From Lamellibrachia satsuma (taxonomy: Eukaryota > Annelida > Polychaeta > Sabellida > Siboglinidae): a DNA stretch of 64,000 bases. The notes below the pieces were generated by a model. That model did not search any database and was not told the origin of the DNA. It saw only the letters and a program-made list of their open reading frames with translations. A program made the position numbers and the translations under genes. This document shows positions 63,970 to 64,000 of this stretch, one piece after another. Position 1 is the stretch's first letter. Every line of letters starts with the position of its first letter. The stretch lies in assembly GCA_033239005.1 (NCBI GenBank), contig BSQZ01000016.1:801531-865530 (forward strand), read 5' to 3'.

Positions 63970-64000
<31 letters not shown>
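63970..64000. repeat. (TA)n microsatellite at window end
   Basis: TA repeat that continues to the last base. The stretch 63250-63969 before it shows no gene I can recognise. Confidence 0.9.

Overview
The window is animal nuclear DNA: AT-rich, with genes split by GT-AG introns and dense LINE, SINE, MITE, minisatellite and (TA)n content. The protein families and retroelement types suggest an invertebrate bilaterian, perhaps a lophotrochozoan such as a mollusc, brachiopod or annelid. The species cannot be fixed from the sequence.

Three host genes can be assembled exon by exon with matching splice phases. (1) On the minus strand, seven coding exons between 8365 and 1507 give the first 432 codons of an EFCAB5-like protein (Dpy-30-like segment, basic helix, degenerate EF-hand); the gene runs off the left edge. 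(2) On the plus strand, 17 exons from 10209 to 45905 give a complete 1704-residue Slingshot (SSH) cofilin phosphatase with SSH-N, DEK_C and dual-specificity phosphatase domains and an intact HCKMGVSRS active site. Its second intron is 16.5 kb and full of repeats. (3) On the minus strand, four exons from 61436 to 52161 give a complete 314-residue CCDC92-family coiled-coil protein. EFCAB5 and SSH lie head to head, about 2.0 kb apart between start codons. As I recall, human EFCAB5 and SSH2 are also neighbours on 17q11.2, so this looks like old conserved linkage.

Mobile DNA: an RTE-like LINE (endonuclease plus reverse transcriptase, one visible frameshift) lies in CCDC92 intron 1 on the same strand. 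A CR1/jockey-like LINE lies at 47936-49350, with at least six other truncated or fragmentary copies. There are several tRNA-headed SINEs, one ending in a 167-bp (GA)n tail. A foldback MITE family (TIR close to CCGTATTYGACCTAATAAG) has six copies and two relatives. A 910-bp TIR element lies in CCDC92 intron 2, and a CCATGG-palindrome MITE lies upstream of SSH.

Tandem arrays are unusually varied (15, 19, 22, 23, 27, 32, 35, 41, 49, about 67 and 80 bp units). Several grew out of dispersed repeats. One 27-bp array abuts a CCDC92 exon and repeats its 5' splice site. Another, in SSH intron 2, holds five perfect TGACGTCA (CRE) octamers, four of them at 22-bp spacing. I found no prokaryote-type operon, CRISPR array or convincing new protein system; the most interesting signals are these repeat-derived regulatory and splice-like sequences and the gene cluster itself.
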